A DNA stretch of 64,000 bases from Actinoplanes sp. DH11 (GTDB lineage: Bacteria > Actinomycetota > Actinomycetes > Mycobacteriales > Micromonosporaceae). The notes under the pieces were generated by a model, which was not told the DNA's origin, did not search any database, and was given only the letters and a program-made list of their open reading frames with translations. How positions within the stretch are numbered: position 1 is the stretch's first letter; each line of letters begins with the position of its first letter. Both the position numbers and the translations under genes were made by a program. Below, one piece after another: positions 43,517 through 51,250 of the stretch. The DNA lies in contig NZ_JAHWGU010000006.1 in NCBI RefSeq assembly GCF_020873875.1, forward strand, positions 124,001 through 188,000. The letters are read 5' to 3'.

Positions 43517-45721
43517 TCAGGCGGCCAGTGGGTGGGCGTCGTCCAGCAGCGTGTCGATCTCGGCGGCCGGCAGCGGCCGGGCGAAGTAGAAGCCCTGCGC
43601 GTGCCGGTACCCCAGCTCGTGCAGCCGGCGGGCCTGCTCGGCGGTCTCCACGCCCTCGGCGACGGTGTGCAGCCCCATCGTCTCGGCGATGCCGTTCACG
43701 GCGATCGCGATGGCCTCCTGCTGCGGCGTACCACCCAGGCCGTCGACGAAGGACTTGTCGACCTTGATCGCGTCCACCGGGCAGGTGCGCAGCAACCCGA
43801 GCGAGGAGTGCCCGGTCCCGAAGTCGTCGAGCGCGATGCTGACGCCGAGCCGGGACAACGCGTGCACGGTGGCCAGGGCCCGCCCGCCGCCGAACACCGC
43901 GGTCTCGGTGATCTCGACGGTGAGCCGGCTCGCGGGCACGCCGTGCCGGGCCAGCGCCGCGGCCACGATCTCCGGCAGGGCCGGGTCGAGCAGCTGGCGC
44001 GCCGACACGTTCACGGCGACCGAGTGCAGCGCGTCCGGGCCGTGCCGGAGCTGCCACGCGGCGGCCTGCGCGCAGACCGTGTCGATGATCCAGGCGCCGA
44101 GCTCGACGATCAGGCCGGTGTCCTCGGCGACCGGTATGAAGTCGGCGGGCGAGACCACGGTGCCGTCGGCGGTACGCCAGCGGACCAGCGACTCGACCGC
44201 GACGATCCGCCCGTGCGGCAGTTCCACCACCGGCTGGTAGAGCAGGTGGAACTCGCCGGCGGTGAGCGCCCGGCGCAGGTCAGCGGCGAGGGTCGCCCGC
44301 CGGGTCAGCCGGCATTCCAGGGACCTGTCATAGCGCACCGCCCGCGGACCCGGGTTCGCCGCCGCCTCGCGCAGCGCCATCTCGGCCCGCCGGAACAGGT
44401 CCTCCTCGCCGTCGGACACCCCGACCGCCAGGTCGACGAGCACTTCGTGCCCGGCCGCGACCAGAGGTTCGGCGCCGGTGGCGAGCAGGCGGCCGGCGAT
44501 GTCCACGGAACCGGGCAGCAGCAGGGCGAACTCGTCGCCACCGAGCCGGGCCACCACGGCCTCGGCGCCGGCCAGCTGGGAGATCCGCTCGCCGAACGCC
44601 ACCAGCAGTGCGTCACCGGTCTCCGGGCCCAGCCCGTCGTTCACCGAGCGGAAGTCCCGGATGTCGAGGAGCGCGACGGTGTGCGGGCCGGTCGCACCGG
44701 CGGCGGCCGCGGTGAAGTAGCGCCGGCTTTTGAGACCGGTGAGCTCGTCGTGCATGGCGTGGTGCTCGACGGTGTCCAGCAGCGTGGTGTTCTCGGCGAG
44801 CGCCATCGCCTGCCGGGCCACGACCAGCAGCAGCAACAGGGCGGTGCCGGCGACCTGGACCGGGGTGAGGTGACCGGTGTCCAGGTAGATCACGGTTACC
44901 AGCACGCTTGTCAGACCGGTCGCGACGAGCGGGATGGCGGTGCTGCGCCGGTGCACCGAGGGTCGGCGCATCTGCGGCAGGCGGGACCCGGCGCGCAACT
45001 GGGCGTGCGCGGCGAACACCCCGAAGAGGCCGACCCACGGCAGCACCGCGGCACTGCCGTTGAGGTGCGGCCACGGCTTCAGGGCGGCCATCAGGACGGT
45101 GGAGAGCGGGCCGGCGATGCCGATCGGTGCCAGCCACCAGAGGGCGGCACGGGGTACCGGGCTCTGCCGCGCTGCCATGATCTTGACGACCACCATCACG
45201 CCGGCCACCGCGATCGCCATCATCGCGATGTTCAGCCACCACGCCGAGGTACTGACCCCGAAGCGGTTCATGAACCAGCCGACGTACTCCGACGCGGCGA
45301 TCGCGGCGGTCACCGCCACCACTGCCACGTCCAGCACGGCGGTGGTGAGCTGGCGCCAGTTGCGGCCACCGGCGGGCAGCCGGAGCAGCGCGGAGATCGC
45401 CAGGACGGTGCCGACCACGTACAGCAGCAGGGTGCGCGAGCCGATCGGCGGCATGTCGGCGTAGTCCGTCGTGCCGACGTCCACGGTCTGACTGATCGCG
45501 GCGAGCAGCACGAACCCCATGGCCACGGTCACGCGGCGCCAGAACGTGCGCAGCACCCCGGCGGTGCGCACGGCGGCCCGGTGGAGGGCGAGAACGGCCG
45601 TCGCCACACCTGCTACGGCCGGTACCCAGACCAGCAGCTTCGGGAATCCGGCGTGGATGCCGGCCACCACGAGCGAGCTTTGGGCGACCACCATCAGCAG
45701 GGCGATCGGCTGGAACCACAC
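43517..45721 (-). CDS. Membrane GGDEF-EAL protein (cyclic di-GMP turnover)
   Basis: 734 residues from GTG with GGGGGAAC upstream. Residues 1 to about 305 hold nine or ten membrane helices, probably a sensor. The GGDEF domain (about 320-465) has an intact active site RLGGDEFALLL. The EAL domain (about 475-734) has AVESLVRW in place of EAL (Ala to Ser), plus ITETAVF, SIALDDFGTGHSSLGLL, IKVDKSFVDGL and GVETAEQA. Both synthesis and breakdown of cyclic di-GMP are possible. The sixth-position dimer and metal residues look complete, so loss of EAL activity is not implied. It is divergent from the HAD gene, with repeats and element copy 3 in the 600-bp gap. Confidence 0.93.
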   Translation of the reverse strand: MWFQPIALLMVVAQSSLVVAGIHAGFPKLLVWVPAVAGVATAVLALHRAAVRTAGVLRTFWRRVTVAMGFVLLAAISQTVDVGTTDYADMPPIGSRTLLLYVVGTVLAISALLRLPAGGRNWRQLTTAVLDVAVVAVTAAIAASEYVGWFMNRFGVSTSAWWLNIAMMAIAVAGVMVVVKIMAARQSPVPRAALWWLAPIGIAGPLSTVLMAALKPWPHLNGSAAVLPWVGLFGVFAAHAQLRAGSRLPQMRRPSVHRRSTAIPLVATGLTSVLVTVIYLDTGHLTPVQVAGTALLLLLVVARQAMALAENTTLLDTVEHHAMHDELTGLKSRRYFTAAAAGATGPHTVALLDIRDFRSVNDGLGPETGDALLVAFGERISQLAGAEAVVARLGGDEFALLLPGSVDIAGRLLATGAEPLVAAGHEVLVDLAVGVSDGEEDLFRRAEMALREAAANPGPRAVRYDRSLECRLTRRATLAADLRRALTAGEFHLLYQPVVELPHGRIVAVESLVRWRTADGTVVSPADFIPVAEDTGLIVELGAWIIDTVCAQAAAWQLRHGPDALHSVAVNVSARQLLDPALPEIVAAALARHGVPASRLTVEITETAVFGGGRALATVHALSRLGVSIALDDFGTGHSSLGLLRTCPVDAIKVDKSFVDGLGGTPQQEAIAIAVNGIAETMGLHTVAEGVETAEQARRLHELGYRHAQGFYFARPLPAAEIDTLLDDAHPLAA

Positions 45722-45850
45722 GGTGCCGTTCCCCCTCCGTCGTCATGGCCTGCCGACCCTCGACATCGGCGCGGCCCCGCCCCACCTGAGGTCGCCGTGG
45801 CCAGATCACACCGCTTCGGCGTCTGTTCCGCGAGGGGTGCCCCTTACGGT

Positions 45851-46060
45851 CGTCGCTTGCTGTCGCCGGCTGTCGCTTGCAGGCGCTTGCAGGCGCTTGC
45901 GGTCGCTTAGCCGTCGCCGGCTGTCGCTTGCGGTCGCTTAGCCGTCGCCGGCTGTCGCTTGCGGTCGCTTAGCTGTTGCCGGCTGTCGCTTGCGGTCGCT
46001 TGCGGTCGGTTGCAGGCGTTTTGCTGTCGCCGGCTGTCGCTTGCGGCTGCTGGCGGTCGC
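45851..46060. repeat. Tandem repeats on GTCGCTTGCGGTCGCTTAG
   Basis: A nested array: short CGCTTGC units at the left, then 31-bp units containing CCGTCGCCGGCTGTCGCTTG (about three), then degenerate units. It fills the gap between the GGDEF-EAL start and palindromic element copy 3. Confidence 0.88.
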
Positions 46061-46078
46061 CGCGGTCCGCTGCGTTGC

Positions 46079-46245
46079 GAACGCACGGCGGAGTTGATCT
46101 GCTAGCGACGCAAAATCGCGGTGATCATGGGATTGAAACCGCGATTTCGCATCGCTAGCAGATCAACTCCGCGCCGCGCCGGGCGGCGCGTCCGGTTCGG
46201 TCGGGCCGGAACCGGCGGGCGAGCATCGGCATCCTGGTCACCCCG
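46079..46245. repeat. Palindromic element, copy 3
   Basis: The palindrome is 46093-46167, arms 46093-46119 and 46141-46167 with two mismatched pairs. The core (46120-46140) starts GGTGATCATGGGATTGAAAC, the same direction as copy 1. The right flank shares GGCGGCGCGTCCGG and GGGCCGGAAC with copy 4. It lies between the divergent GGDEF-EAL and HAD genes, 160 bp before the HAD start. Confidence 0.85.
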
Positions 46246-46329
46246 CCAGCGACCGGATTCCGCTGTCGCAGCACGTCCCGCGGGCTGCCGGCCGGCCGAG
46301 GCAGGATCGCCGGACGCTAGGGTGGCCGC

Positions 46330-46986
46330 ATGATCCGAGCCGTCGTCATCGATGTGGACGACACTCTCTGCCTGACCGAGGCCGCGTCGTTCGCGCTGGA
46401 GAACGAGGTGCTGGCCGCGATGGGCCGCCCGCCGATGGCGCGCCGGGTGCACCTCGGCACCTGGGGCGAGCCGCTCCTGGAGGCGATGCCGAAACGGGCT
46501 CCGGGCATCGATCTGGAGAGGTTCGGCCCGCTGTTCGATGCGGCGATGCGGCGGCACGTGGCCGACGGCCGCCTTGACGTGATCCCGCCGGAGAACCTGC
46601 GCGCCCTGGACGAGCTGCTCCGCGCCGGGCACCGGCTGATGCTGCTGACGTCGCGCACCGGCACGGAGGTGCGGCACATGCTCGACCCGGGTCACGTGCT
46701 GGCGGGCCGGATCAGTGCGGTCTACCACCGGGGCAACACCCGCTACGGCAAACCGGACCCGCGCGCCTTCGACGAACTGCTCGCGCACACTGGGCTGCCG
46801 GCGAAGGAGTGCGTCTACGTCGGCGACTCACCGGGCGACGCGGTGGCGGCCGCTGGGGCGGGGCTGGCGTTCATCGCGTGCCTCGAGAGTGGCGTACGGC
46901 GGCTGTCCGATTTTGATCCCACATTGGTGACCGCCGCGATCGACAGGTTCCCGGACGTGGTGGAGGCGGTCGCCCGCCTCGCCTGA
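46330..46986 (+). CDS. HAD-superfamily phosphatase
   Basis: A 218-residue cytoplasmic hydrolase. Motif I is VVIDVDDTLC (Asp8 nucleophile, Asp10), motif II LMLLTSRT, motif III Lys in YGKPDPRAF, motif IV VYVGDSPGDAVAAAGAGL. The cap between motif I and II is a small helical one (about 15-90), as in phosphoglycolate phosphatase-like HADs. The substrate is unknown; sugar phosphates or phosphoglycolate are typical. No overlapping partner gene. Its promoter region includes palindromic element copy 3, and copy 4 lies 270 bp after its stop. Confidence 0.9.
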   Translation: MIRAVVIDVDDTLCLTEAASFALENEVLAAMGRPPMARRVHLGTWGEPLLEAMPKRAPGIDLERFGPLFDAAMRRHVADGRLDVIPPENLRALDELLRAGHRLMLLTSRTGTEVRHMLDPGHVLAGRISAVYHRGNTRYGKPDPRAFDELLAHTGLPAKECVYVGDSPGDAVAAAGAGLAFIACLESGVRRLSDFDPTLVTAAIDRFPDVVEAVARLA

Positions 46987-47239
46987 CCGACCCGGATCAG
47001 GGGCGCCGCAGGTCCGACCAGCGCCGGGTGGGGTGTCGGCCCGCGCGGCGCCGGGTCGGGGTGGTGCCGCGGGGTGTTCCGACGGTCTTGTCGAGTAGGG
47101 AGGTTTCCCGCCGATTTGTTCTGGTATTGGGGTCCCGGTGCGGAGTCTGGCGCGCAGGATGTCGACGCGGCTGGCGTGGTGTTGCTTGCGCTCCGCTCTA
47201 GGCGGTCGCTGGATAGGCAGCGGCGGTCGGCTGCGGTGG

Positions 47240-47424
47240 GTCCGCGTGGCGGTGTTGATCTGCTAGCGATGCGAAATCGCGGTTTTGACCCCTTGATCAC
47301 AGCGATTTCGTAGCGCTAGCAGATCAACTTCTCGATACCGGCGGCGTGTCCGGGGCCATCGGGGCCGGAACGGAACTGGGGATGCGCGGGCGGCATCGGC
47401 TGGACGCGATCAGGGTGCGACGCC
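47240..47424. repeat. Palindromic element, copy 4
   Basis: The palindrome is 47254-47328, arms 47254-47280 and 47302-47328 with two mismatched pairs. The core (47281-47301) starts GGTTTTGACCCCTTGATCAC, the same direction as copy 2 and opposite to copies 1 and 3. Left flank GTCCGCGTGGCGGT (47240-47253) equals copy 1; right flank GGGCCGGAACGG and GCATCGGCTGGACGCGATCA match copies 3 and 2. Confidence 0.85.
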
Positions 47425-47661
47425 TGCGGGGGACAGCGGGGAGGTCAGTCCCGGCCGGGGGAGTAGCGCCGGGTCGGTGGTGCTGCGGGTGGCCTGGTCC
47501 CGGGCCGAGGCTGACGCGCGCGTCCGATCACGTGGTGCTGCGGATAAGCACAGCCGAGGGCGCGGGTGGGCTCTCGACGACCGGTCGGCCGAGCGAGAAG
47601 ATTTTCCCGCAGCAGGCGGAAGTGAAACCGTTGTCGGCCCGGTCCCCGACCGACTGATCCA
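47425..47661. other. Gap between element copy 4 and a tandem array, no gene seen
   Basis: Part of the 1,025-bp gap 46987-48011. Short open frames occur on both strands, but none shows a family motif, good RBS or consistent hydrophobicity. 46987-47239 is likewise empty. Confidence 0.5.
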
Positions 47662-47878
47662 CACCCCGAACCGGCGCGCTGGCACGCGGACACCGAGCCG
47701 GCGCGCTGGCACGCGGACACCGAGCCGGCGCGCAGGCACCCCGAGCCGGCGGGTTGGCACGGACACTGGGCCGGCGCGCAGGCGCGCACCCCGAGCCGGC
47801 GGGTTGGCACGCACCCCGAGCCGGCGGGTTGGCACGCACCCCGAGCCGGCGGGTTGGCACGGACGCCGAGCTGGCGGA
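47662..47878. repeat. 25-bp tandem repeat, about eight units
   Basis: Units start CCGAGCCGGCGGGTTGGCAC plus 5 bp; left-hand units read CCGGCGCGCTGGCACGCGGA. Proximal units are nearly identical, which suggests recent slippage. Confidence 0.88.
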
Positions 47879-47947
47879 GGAATCGGACACCGGGTCGCAT
47901 AGGCGGACGGGCGGGACTGGCCCGGTGGTGCCGGACTGGACTCGGTG

Positions 47948-47975
47948 TTCATGAACGGCGGTTCTGTGCCGATCA
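47948..47975 (+). promoter_or_regulatory. FliA-like promoter of chemoreceptor 2
   Basis: TTCA (47948-47951), 16-nt spacer, GCCGATCA (47968-47975), 36 bp before the start codon. It parallels the CTCA-N16-GTCGATAG site before chemoreceptor 1. Confidence 0.5.
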
Positions 47976-48011
47976 GGAGATCGGAGCAGGTCTGCACGCC
48001 GGAGGAGAAGC

Positions 48012-49658
48012 ATGAGCGCGGACGCGAGGCCGACGAAGCAGCAGGTGAAAGCCGGGCGGAACCCGGTCGCGGGATGGCTCGCCGACATCCGCGTCGGCCC
48101 CAAGATCTATGTGTCGGTGCTGGCCGTGGCGATCGCCGCGGTGGCCATCGGTGTGCTCGGCATCAACCGGATGAATGCGCTCAACGCCGATATCAAGAAC
48201 ATGAAGGCCGAGCACGTCGACGGGCTCGTGCAGCTGAGCACGATGCGCGGCGCGTCGAGTGACAGCTGGCAGGAGACGTTTCTGTGGCAGTTGCTGCCGG
48301 ACAACCGGGACGAGTACCGCGAGCGGATCGACGCGGCGGACGAGGCGTTCTCCGGGGCGCTCGACGCCTACCAGGCGCTGGCCGCGGGATCGGCGGAACG
48401 GTCGGCGGCGGCGGCGGAGGTCGAGGAGGCGTTCGGCTACTTCCTCAACCTGCGGAACGTGGCGATCTTCAAGGAGGCGCCGGGCGCCGGCTTCGAGATG
48501 CCTCCCGCCGACCAGGTCGCGCCCGCGTGGACCGAGACCCAGACCAGGCTCCGGGACGCCGTCGCCACGCTTCAGCGGACCGAGGGCGCGGAGGCCACCG
48601 AGATGGCCACGCACGCCGAGGAGGAGTACTCCAGTGCGCGCACCACCATGCTGATCTTCATGGCGATCGCGCTGGTGCTGGCCCTGGCACTGTCCGCGTT
48701 CGTGGTGCGGGTCATCTCCCGGCAGCTGCACAGTGTTGCGATGTCGCTGGCCGGGGTGGCCCGCGGCGATCTCACCGTGCCGGCCGAGGTGCAGGCCCGC
48801 GACGAGCTGGGCGGCATGGCGGTGGCGGTGAACGCCGCCCGGGACGGCCTGCGGGACGTGGTCGGGCAGCTCACCGCGAGTTCGGAGGTGCTGGGTCAGA
48901 GCACGGTTCGGCTCAGCGGCGCCACCGACCGGATCGGCCTGTCCGCGCGGGAGGCCGCCGCCCAGGCCGACACGGTCTCCGCCGCGGCCGGGACGGTGTC
49001 GTCGAACGTGCAGACGGTGGCCGCCGGCAGCGAGGAGATGGGCGTCTCGATCCGGGAGATCGCGGAGAGCGCCAACGAGGCGGCCCGGGTCGCCTCCGAG
49101 GCGGTGAGCGTGGCTGAGACCACCAACGCGACGGTCTCCAAGCTGGGCGACTCCAGCGCCGAGATCGGCAACGTGGTCAAGACGATCACCGCGATCGCCG
49201 AGCAGACCAACCTGCTGGCGCTGAACGCGACGATCGAGGCGGCCCGTGCCGGCGAGATGGGCAAGGGTTTCGCGGTGGTCGCGAGCGAGGTCAAGGATCT
49301 GGCCCAGGAGACGGCCCGGGCCACCGACGACATCTCCCGGCGGGTCGAGGCGATCCAGACGGACACCGCGAACGCGGTCGCCGCGATCGGCGAGATCTCG
49401 CAGATCATCGCGCGGATCAACGACTATCAGCTGACCATCGCGTCGGCCGTCGAGGAGCAGACCGCCACCACCGGCGAGATGAGCCGAAGTGTCGGCGACG
49501 CGGCGCAGGGCAGCACCGAGATCGCCGGCACGATCACCGGCGTGGCCTCGGCGACCCAGGCCACGAACGCCTCGCTGGCCGAGGCGACCGAGACGCTGCG
49601 CGAACTGACCGGCATCAGCTCGGAGCTGCAACAGGTGATCGGCCGCTTCCGGATCTGA
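48012..49658 (+). CDS. Methyl-accepting chemotaxis protein (chemoreceptor 2)
   Basis: 548 residues. An N-terminal charged segment, TM1 at about 31-52, a helical periplasmic domain of about 160 residues with acidic character, TM2 at about 213-236, HAMP to about 290 and a signalling coiled coil with [20 protein letters not shown] and [22 protein letters not shown] lies 6 bp before the ATG. The signalling domain is close in sequence to chemoreceptor 1, while the periplasmic domains differ, so the two probably share the same CheA/CheW array but sense different ligands. It is monocistronic with a FliA-like promoter and ends at a strong hairpin. Confidence 0.95.
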   Translation: MSADARPTKQQVKAGRNPVAGWLADIRVGPKIYVSVLAVAIAAVAIGVLGINRMNALNADIKNMKAEHVDGLVQLSTMRGASSDSWQETFLWQLLPDNRDEYRERIDAADEAFSGALDAYQALAAGSAERSAAAAEVEEAFGYFLNLRNVAIFKEAPGAGFEMPPADQVAPAWTETQTRLRDAVATLQRTEGAEATEMATHAEEEYSSARTTMLIFMAIALVLALALSAFVVRVISRQLHSVAMSLAGVARGDLTVPAEVQARDELGGMAVAVNAARDGLRDVVGQLTASSEVLGQSTVRLSGATDRIGLSAREAAAQADTVSAAAGTVSSNVQTVAAGSEEMGVSIREIAESANEAARVASEAVSVAETTNATVSKLGDSSAEIGNVVKTITAIAEQTNLLALNATIEAARAGEMGKGFAVVASEVKDLAQETARATDDISRRVEAIQTDTANAVAAIGEISQIIARINDYQLTIASAVEEQTATTGEMSRSVGDAAQGSTEIAGTITGVASATQATNASLAEATETLRELTGISSELQQVIGRFRI

Positions 49659-49671
49659 TCGGATCGCAGGG

Positions 49672-49704
49672 GTACGGGCCACCCGCGCGACGGGTGGCCC
49701 GTAC
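49672..49704. terminator. Perfect hairpin between chemoreceptor 2 and PhoX-like gene
   Basis: GTACGGGCCACCC (49672-49684) pairs fully with 49692-49704 across a 7-nt loop, between two convergent stop codons. Confidence 0.8.
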
Positions 49705-49720
49705 GCCCGTGTTGCCTGTC

Positions 49721-50881
49721 TCAGGTCCGGAACGGACCGGTCACGCAGTAGGTGATGCCGCCCGAGGAGGAGCCGGACGTGCCGCGCTGCGACGAGAAGT
49801 AGAGGCGGTTGCCGGCCGGTGTGAAGGCGGGGCCGGTGAGTTCGGAGGCGGACTGGCCGTTGACCCTCAGGAACACCGAGATCCGGTCGTCCGGCGTGAT
49901 CAGGCAGATGTCCATGGTGCCGCCGTCCTCGGCCACGTACAGGTCGCCGGACGACGACCCGGTCACGTTGTCGACCCCGGTGAGCGGCGCGGATCCCGGG
50001 CTGACCAGGTTGGCGTCGTACGCCAGCTCGTAGGTGTTCGTGGTCAGGTTCACCTGCCAGACCCGGTTGTCGCCTTTCGTGGTGAACCAGACGCGGTCGT
50101 CGGCGTAGTGGCAGCCTTCGCCGCCGTTGAACACTTTGCTGCCGGCCACCTGGTATCGGGTGGCGGTCGGCGATCCGTCCGGGTCGGGCACGGTCTGCCA
50201 GGTGAAGGAGCCCGAGGTCGCGGTGCCGGCCTTGAACACCTGCAGGGTTCCGGTGGCGAGGTTGCCCCAGGTGGCCGGCACGAAGCGGTAGAACCGGCCG
50301 TCGGACTCGTCCTCGGTCAGGTAGACGACCTTGCGGACCGGGTCGGCGGCGGCCGCCTCGTGCTTGAACCGGCCCATCGCGGGGCGGACCACGGCCGTAC
50401 CGCCCAGCGGGTAGGTCTCCCAGACCCGGCCCAGGCTGATCTCCTCGCAGGACAGCCAGGTGTTCCACGGTGTCTTGCCGCCGGCGCAGTTGTTGTTGGT
50501 GCCGGACAGGATCCGGGACGCCGCTGTCACGTTGCCGTTGGCGTCGAAGACGATCCGGGAGGCACCGCCGCCGTTGGCCGGGGTGGTCTCCGCGTTCGAG
50601 ACGTAGACCCAGCCGGTCCCGTTGGGGATGACCGCGCCGCCGTCGGGCGCGTCGTGCCAGACGTACGAGGTGCCGGGCACCACCTGCCGGGAGCGCGCGA
50701 TCACCCGGCTGGTGAAGCCGGCCGGCAGCTGGATGCCGTTGGCGTCGGCGGCCTGCAGCGGGCCGTAGGGGCCGGTCGCGTTCTGCGCCGGTGCGGCGTA
50801 CGCGGCCGGCCAGGCGGTGAAGGGCAGGGCCAGACCGCCCGCTCCGGCCACGGTGGCACGTAGCAGTGATCGCCGATCCAT
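49721..50881 (-). CDS. Secreted PhoX-like (DUF839) protein
   Basis: 386 residues with AGGAGG 6 bp before the ATG. MDRRSLLRATVAGAGGLALP is a Tat signal followed by AAYAAP. The rest is a beta-propeller-like fold of the PhoX/DUF839 type: SYVWHDAPDGGAVIPNGTGW, YVSNAETTPANGGGASRIVF, PWNTWLSCEEISLGRVWE, GRFKHEAAAADPVRKVVYLT and EDESDGRFYRF. The paired SCEE and KHE segments supply Ca/Fe ligands in PhoX alkaline phosphatases. It is shorter than PhoX, so phosphatase activity is probable but not certain. Folded export through Tat fits a metalloenzyme. Confidence 0.85.
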   Translation of the reverse strand: MDRRSLLRATVAGAGGLALPFTAWPAAYAAPAQNATGPYGPLQAADANGIQLPAGFTSRVIARSRQVVPGTSYVWHDAPDGGAVIPNGTGWVYVSNAETTPANGGGASRIVFDANGNVTAASRILSGTNNNCAGGKTPWNTWLSCEEISLGRVWETYPLGGTAVVRPAMGRFKHEAAAADPVRKVVYLTEDESDGRFYRFVPATWGNLATGTLQVFKAGTATSGSFTWQTVPDPDGSPTATRYQVAGSKVFNGGEGCHYADDRVWFTTKGDNRVWQVNLTTNTYELAYDANLVSPGSAPLTGVDNVTGSSSGDLYVAEDGGTMDICLITPDDRISVFLRVNGQSASELTGPAFTPAGNRLYFSSQRGTSGSSSGGITYCVTGPFRT

Positions 50882-50963
50882 GGAGCCTCCTGGATGTTTC
50901 GGTGGGACTCCAGGAAGCCGGATGCCGCTGTCCGGGCAGTTACGCCGACATGAATCGATGCCG

Positions 50964-51183
50964 TCAGATGCCCGACAGGGCCACGTCGACGAGGAGCGCG
51001 CAGTCGGCGTCGGCCGGCGGCCGGTCGTGCGTCTGCTCCCACATGACGACGCCGGCGAAGGTCGCCGCGGAACGAGCCGGTGGCGGGGTCGGTGTCGAAC
51101 GTGGCGAGCAGCGGCTCCACGACCGCGCCGAACAGCGCGGCCTTCGTCGGCCAGCGGCGGTAAGACGGCGGCCAGCCGGACAC
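50964..51183 (-). pseudogene. TetR-family regulator remnant, frameshifted
   Basis: From 51183 the minus strand reads SYRRWPTKAALFGAVVEPLL then TFDTDPATGSFRGDL, the end of a TetR helix-turn-helix and the first following helices. Around 51070 the plausible reading moves frame to GVVMWEQTHDRPPADADCAL and ends at TGA (50964-50966). The start and most of the ligand domain are missing. Confidence 0.6.
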
Positions 51184-51184
51184 C

Positions 51185-51250
51185 GTGGTCGCTTACCGCA
51201 CCCTGCTCCGGTGGCTGACCGAGCGCTTCAGCCTGACCGGCGAGCCCTGA
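51185..51250 (+). pseudogene. Short C-terminal gene remnant
   Basis: A 21-codon stretch VVAYRTLLRWLTERFSLTGE plus P, then TGA, reads like the end of a helical protein. Nothing upstream continues it. The family is unknown. It overlaps the 3' end of the convergent TetR gene by about 20 bp. Confidence 0.35.

Noticed and set aside
20250..47328. The palindromes as plain intrinsic terminators
   Set aside because: They lack U-tracts, some lie upstream of genes, and conserved flanks plus core inversion are not explained by termination alone. A secondary terminator role stays possible.
47662..47878. Tandem array considered as a CRISPR
   Set aside because: Units are head to tail with no unique spacers and no cas genes nearby.
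50701..51183. A 160-residue minus-strand protein
   Set aside because: Only its first 40 residues look like TetR; the rest runs over the PhoX-like gene's start in another frame.
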